Shown here in pieces: positions 6,605 through 8,551 of a stretch of 8,551 nt of DNA. Position numbers and translations under genes: made by a program. The notes beneath the pieces were generated by a model. It was not told where the DNA came from. It worked only from the letters and a program-made list of their open reading frames with translations, and made no database searches. Source of the DNA: Candidatus Parabacteroides intestinavium (GTDB lineage: Bacteria > Bacteroidota > Bacteroidia > Bacteroidales > Tannerellaceae); NCBI GenBank assembly GCA_019118725.1, contig DWYO01000167.1, positions 1-8,551 of the forward strand, written 5' to 3'. Position 1 is the stretch's first letter. Each line of letters opens with the position of its first letter.

Positions 6605-7951
6605 CTATCCCAATGCCTCTTTGATAATCTCGCCTACCGTAGGATGCGGGAAAACAAAAGAATGGATTTCATCAGCCTTCATTCCTTTTTCAATGGCCAT
6701 TCCTGCAATTACAATCAACTCGGAAGCCGGATTTCCTAAGATATGCGCTCCAATCAGGACATTATCTTCAGACAAAATCAGCTTGCATACGCCATTTCCC
6801 AACTCATTCTCGGCAACAAATCGGCCAGAGAAAGCCATCGGAACTTTCTTCACCTGATACGCCGTTCCGCTTGCCTGCAATTCCTCTTCCGTCTTACCTA
6901 CTCCAGCTATTTCCGGATTCGTATAAACCACTCCGGGGATAGCCCGATAGCTCATCGGACGATTCTTCCCTAAAATATGGTCAATAGCCACCTCAGCCTC
7001 ACTAACCGCGGTATGCGCCAACAGGGAGAATGCCGTGATATCTCCGCAAGCATAGACATTAGGCAACGAAGTCTGCATGTATTCGTTGACTTTTATTCCA
7101 TTACGGAACGGTTCTACCTGGAGATTTTCCAGCCCAAACCCTTTGGTTACCGGCCGGCGACCGACACTCAACAGAATTTTATCGCCCTGTATGGTAAAGG
7201 GTTCTCCCTCCTTTTCAACACACACCTCCGTACCCCGTACCGATGTCACTTTATGTCCTAAATAAAACTTCACACCACGTTTCGCATATTCGGCCTGCAA
7301 CAAGTCAGATAGCTCTTTGTCCATCGGGCCTAATATCTTATCCAGCATCTCCACGACATGCACCTCTGTCCCCATACTATTGAAGAAAGAAGCAAATTCC
7401 ATACCGATTACACCTCCACCTATAATAACGACCGATTTCGGCAACTCCTTGCTTTGCAACGCTTCCCGGCTGGTCCAGTAATCGGTCTCCGTCAAGCCTT
7501 CAATAGGCGGAATAACCGTTTCCGATCCGGTACAAATCAACAGGCGAGAAGCCTCATACGTGTTTTCCCCACACGTGATCGTTAGCGTACCATCCTCGGC
7601 TCTTCCCTGGATGAAAGCCTCCCCGGCAATCACCTCCACCCCGCTTTCCTTCATCTTCATGCGGATTCCGGCGGTCAGCTTCTTGACCACCTTGTTCTTA
7701 CGTGCCACAATCTTGGCATAATCGAAGGTCGGATTTTCGGCACTGACCGCATACTTCGTTGCGTGCTTGATTGTGTCATAGGTCTTTGCCGAATAGAGAA
7801 GCGTCTTAGTCGGTACGCATCCTTCGTTCAAACAAACTCCGCCTAAAGCGTTTTTTTCAAATAAAAGGGTCGACAAACCACCCTTGGCTGCTCTCTCGGC
7901 AGCTGTATAACCGGCAGGTCCTCCGCCGATAATTGCTACATCGTATACCAT
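6605..7951 (-). CDS. lpdA: Dihydrolipoyl dehydrogenase (E3)
   Basis: This 448-residue cytoplasmic flavoprotein reoxidises dihydrolipoyl groups of 2-oxoacid dehydrogenase complexes or the glycine cleavage H protein, passing electrons through a disulfide and FAD to NAD+. Visible motifs are: the FAD dinucleotide fold GGGPAG (9-14); the redox pair Cys40/Cys45 in GGVCLNEGCVPTK; the NAD fold GGGVIGMEF (178-186); the second FAD contact YACGDIT (300-306); and the C-terminal dimer domain with catalytic His436/Glu441 in FPHPTVGE. All active-site parts are present. It is slightly shorter than the common 460-475 residues, with compact loops and no truncation. The stop is TAG at 6605-6607. It lies 20 bases after the PH-domain gene, probably in one transcript. 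No E1/E2, lipoate ligase or gcv genes are in the window, so which complex it serves is unknown. Mercuric reductase and glutathione reductase were considered, but the HPT motif and CLNEGC spacing favour Lpd. Confidence 0.95.
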   Translation of the reverse strand: MVYDVAIIGGGPAGYTAAERAAKGGLSTLLFEKNALGGVCLNEGCVPTKTLLYSAKTYDTIKHATKYAVSAENPTFDYAKIVARKNKVVKKLTAGIRMKMKESGVEVIAGEAFIQGRAEDGTLTITCGENTYEASRLLICTGSETVIPPIEGLTETDYWTSREALQSKELPKSVVIIGGGVIGMEFASFFNSMGTEVHVVEMLDKILGPMDKELSDLLQAEYAKRGVKFYLGHKVTSVRGTEVCVEKEGEPFTIQGDKILLSVGRRPVTKGFGLENLQVEPFRNGIKVNEYMQTSLPNVYACGDITAFSLLAHTAVSEAEVAIDHILGKNRPMSYRAIPGVVYTNPEIAGVGKTEEELQASGTAYQVKKVPMAFSGRFVAENELGNGVCKLILSEDNVLIGAHILGNPASELIVIAGMAIEKGMKADEIHSFVFPHPTVGEIIKEALG

Positions 7952-7971
7952 TGCTTATTTGTATGTTTGGA

Positions 7972-8382
7972 TTAATCTTTTATCTGAATCTCCGGATTGA
8001 ACTTACGCAAACACCGCACGAACTCCTTTTTGTCCTTCGGAGAAATCAATAACCATTGGAGATTACCTTTATATATAATAATACGGTCTAACGAAAGCGC
8101 ATAGCTGGAAACGGGCATAGCCGTTGCTTCGATAGCCGAGATTTCTTCTATCTTGATTTTCTTCTCCGGGAATATGCTGCAATGTACTATCAGATAGCCA
8201 TCGGCCGTAATGCGATACCAGGTGGTCAACAACATGTGTACCAGCATCAGGGTAGCCAACAAGGAGGTTATCATGACCAATGGTGTGGAACCGGAAACAA
8301 AAGCCAATATCGTAGTCAACGCCATGACCCAAAGAACACCGTGGTACCACCAACCTACTTTCGATTTGAATTCTCTATCCAT
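7972..8382 (-). CDS. Small membrane-anchored PH-domain protein (bPH_4/DUF1200-like)
   Basis: The 136-residue protein has two membrane helices at about 13-30 (YHGVLWVMALTTILAFVS) and 34-53 (PLVMITSLLATLMLVHMLLT). A cytoplasmic domain of about 75 residues follows, with alternating beta strands and a final helix: TWYRITADGYLIVHC (54-68), KKIKIEEISAIEAT (74-87), RIIIYKG (100-106), WLLISPKDKKEFVRCLRKFNPEI (110-132). The WY.IT.DGYL start and the ISPKDKKEFV...L closing helix are typical of the bacterial PH_4 (former DUF1200) family. The function of this family is not known, and PH folds here need not bind phosphoinositides. The start at 8382 is preceded by an A-rich leader (minus strand CAAAAAT repeats), normal for Bacteroidetes. 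It is 20 bases upstream of lpdA; co-transcription is likely but a functional link is not shown. Confidence 0.85.
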   Translation of the reverse strand: MDREFKSKVGWWYHGVLWVMALTTILAFVSGSTPLVMITSLLATLMLVHMLLTTWYRITADGYLIVHCSIFPEKKIKIEEISAIEATAMPVSSYALSLDRIIIYKGNLQWLLISPKDKKEFVRCLRKFNPEIQIKD

Positions 8383-8406
8383 ATTTTTGAATTTTTGAGT
8401 TTTTGG
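8383..8406. repeat. Three near-identical 8-base units in the PH gene leader
   Basis: The plus strand reads ATTTTTGA (8383-8390), ATTTTTGA (8391-8398), GTTTTTGG (8399-8406), immediately before the start codon of the PH-domain gene. On the mRNA this is an unstructured A-rich tract (TCAAAAAT units), the kind of leader that helps translation initiation in Bacteroidetes in place of a Shine-Dalgarno site. Confidence 0.6.
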
Positions 8407-8430
8407 GGGTGCAATTTACGAAAAGAATTT

Positions 8431-8484
8431 GGAGAAAAAAAGAAACCCTTGTATTTACCTGCATCGCGCAGCCAAACACAAGGG
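8431..8484 (-). terminator. Terminator-like hairpin with T-run on the minus strand
   Basis: CCCTTGT (8446-8452) pairs exactly with ACAAGGG (8478-8484). An inner stem CTGC/GCAG (8459-8462 with 8468-8471) has a 5-base loop. Read on the minus strand the outer stem is followed at once by TTTCTTTTTTTCTCC (8445-8431), the layout of an intrinsic terminator. It faces the PH/lpdA unit, so it would stop minus-strand transcripts that enter from the right, or act as a leader attenuator if the promoter lies to its right. Confidence 0.45.
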
Positions 8485-8514
8485 GATAAGTTTTGATTAA
8501 GCACTAATTATGTT

Positions 8515-8551
8515 ATGAGAAAAAGAGTTTTGGTTTGTTTAGTTTTAATCG
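8515..8551 (+). CDS. Start of a probable exported protein (cut by right edge)
   Basis: An ATG at 8515 opens a frame reading MRKRVLVCLVLI before the window ends: a basic N-terminus followed by a hydrophobic run, as in a signal peptide. An overlapping ATG at 8510 hits a stop two codons later, so 8515 is the usable start. It is divergent from the PH/lpdA unit. Only 12 codons are visible, so neither product nor even certain coding status can be given. Confidence 0.5.
   Translation, partial: MRKRVLVCLVLI

Noticed and set aside
8069..8353. Overlapping minus-strand frame inside the PH-domain gene and plus-strand frames opposite it
   Set aside because: The PH-domain frame has two membrane helices and a recognisable domain; the alternatives do not.
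8402..8431. Promoter for the plus-strand gene: TTTG at 8402-8405 then AGAATTTG at 8424-8431
   Set aside because: Spacing is 18 instead of 19-21 and the TA of the -7 box is missing; in such a T-rich tract TTTG is expected by chance.
8505..8512. TAATTATG as a -7 box for the plus-strand gene at 8515
   Set aside because: It abuts the start codon, has no TTTG at the right distance, and would leave almost no leader.

Overview
The window reads as chromosomal DNA of a gut-type Bacteroidales bacterium (Bacteroides or Parabacteroides-like). Three things point there. The enzyme families (DUF4964/DUF5127/DUF4965/DUF1793 protein, GH2, PorT-like barrel) are typical of that order. Base composition is moderately AT-rich with AT-rich leaders. 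Start codons lack clear GGAGG-type ribosome binding sites, and a promoter-like TAnnTTTG box, the Bacteroidetes -7 consensus, is present. The species cannot be fixed from the sequence alone.

Layout, left to right: (i) 1-602, minus strand, a secreted outer-membrane beta-barrel protein whose C-terminus runs off the left edge; (ii) 615-766, an intergenic stretch with a -7-like box and two abutting inverted repeats; (iii) 767-6348, minus strand, a tight three-gene operon transcribed as DUF4965-family lipoprotein -> GH2 glycosidase -> DUF418 membrane protein, with gaps of 37 and 10 bases; (iv) 6349-6604, a 256-base gap holding a tandem/inverted repeat element; (v) 6605-8382, minus strand, a two-gene unit of a small membrane PH-domain protein followed by dihydrolipoyl dehydrogenase; (vi) 8383-8514, a divergent intergenic region with a terminator-like hairpin; (vii) from 8515, plus strand, the first codons of a probable exported protein cut by the right edge.

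The central operon looks like a small glycan-processing unit: two exported enzymes (a lipid-anchored (alpha/alpha)6-type protein and a soluble GH2) plus a polytopic inner-membrane protein. No SusC/SusD pair, sulfatase or regulator lies beside it in the window. The substrate cannot be read from sequence. The PH protein/Lpd unit is ordinary metabolism: Lpd supplies the E3 subunit of 2-oxoacid dehydrogenase or glycine cleavage complexes, whose other subunits are not here.

No phage, transposase, CRISPR array, tRNA or rRNA was seen. The most unusual non-coding signal is the repeat element at 6483-6562. The most interesting coding signal is the extra beta-sandwich-like segment in the DUF4965-family lipoprotein, and the likelihood that its usual 'glutaminase' label is wrong here. 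I did not find anything that I can defend as a wholly new system.
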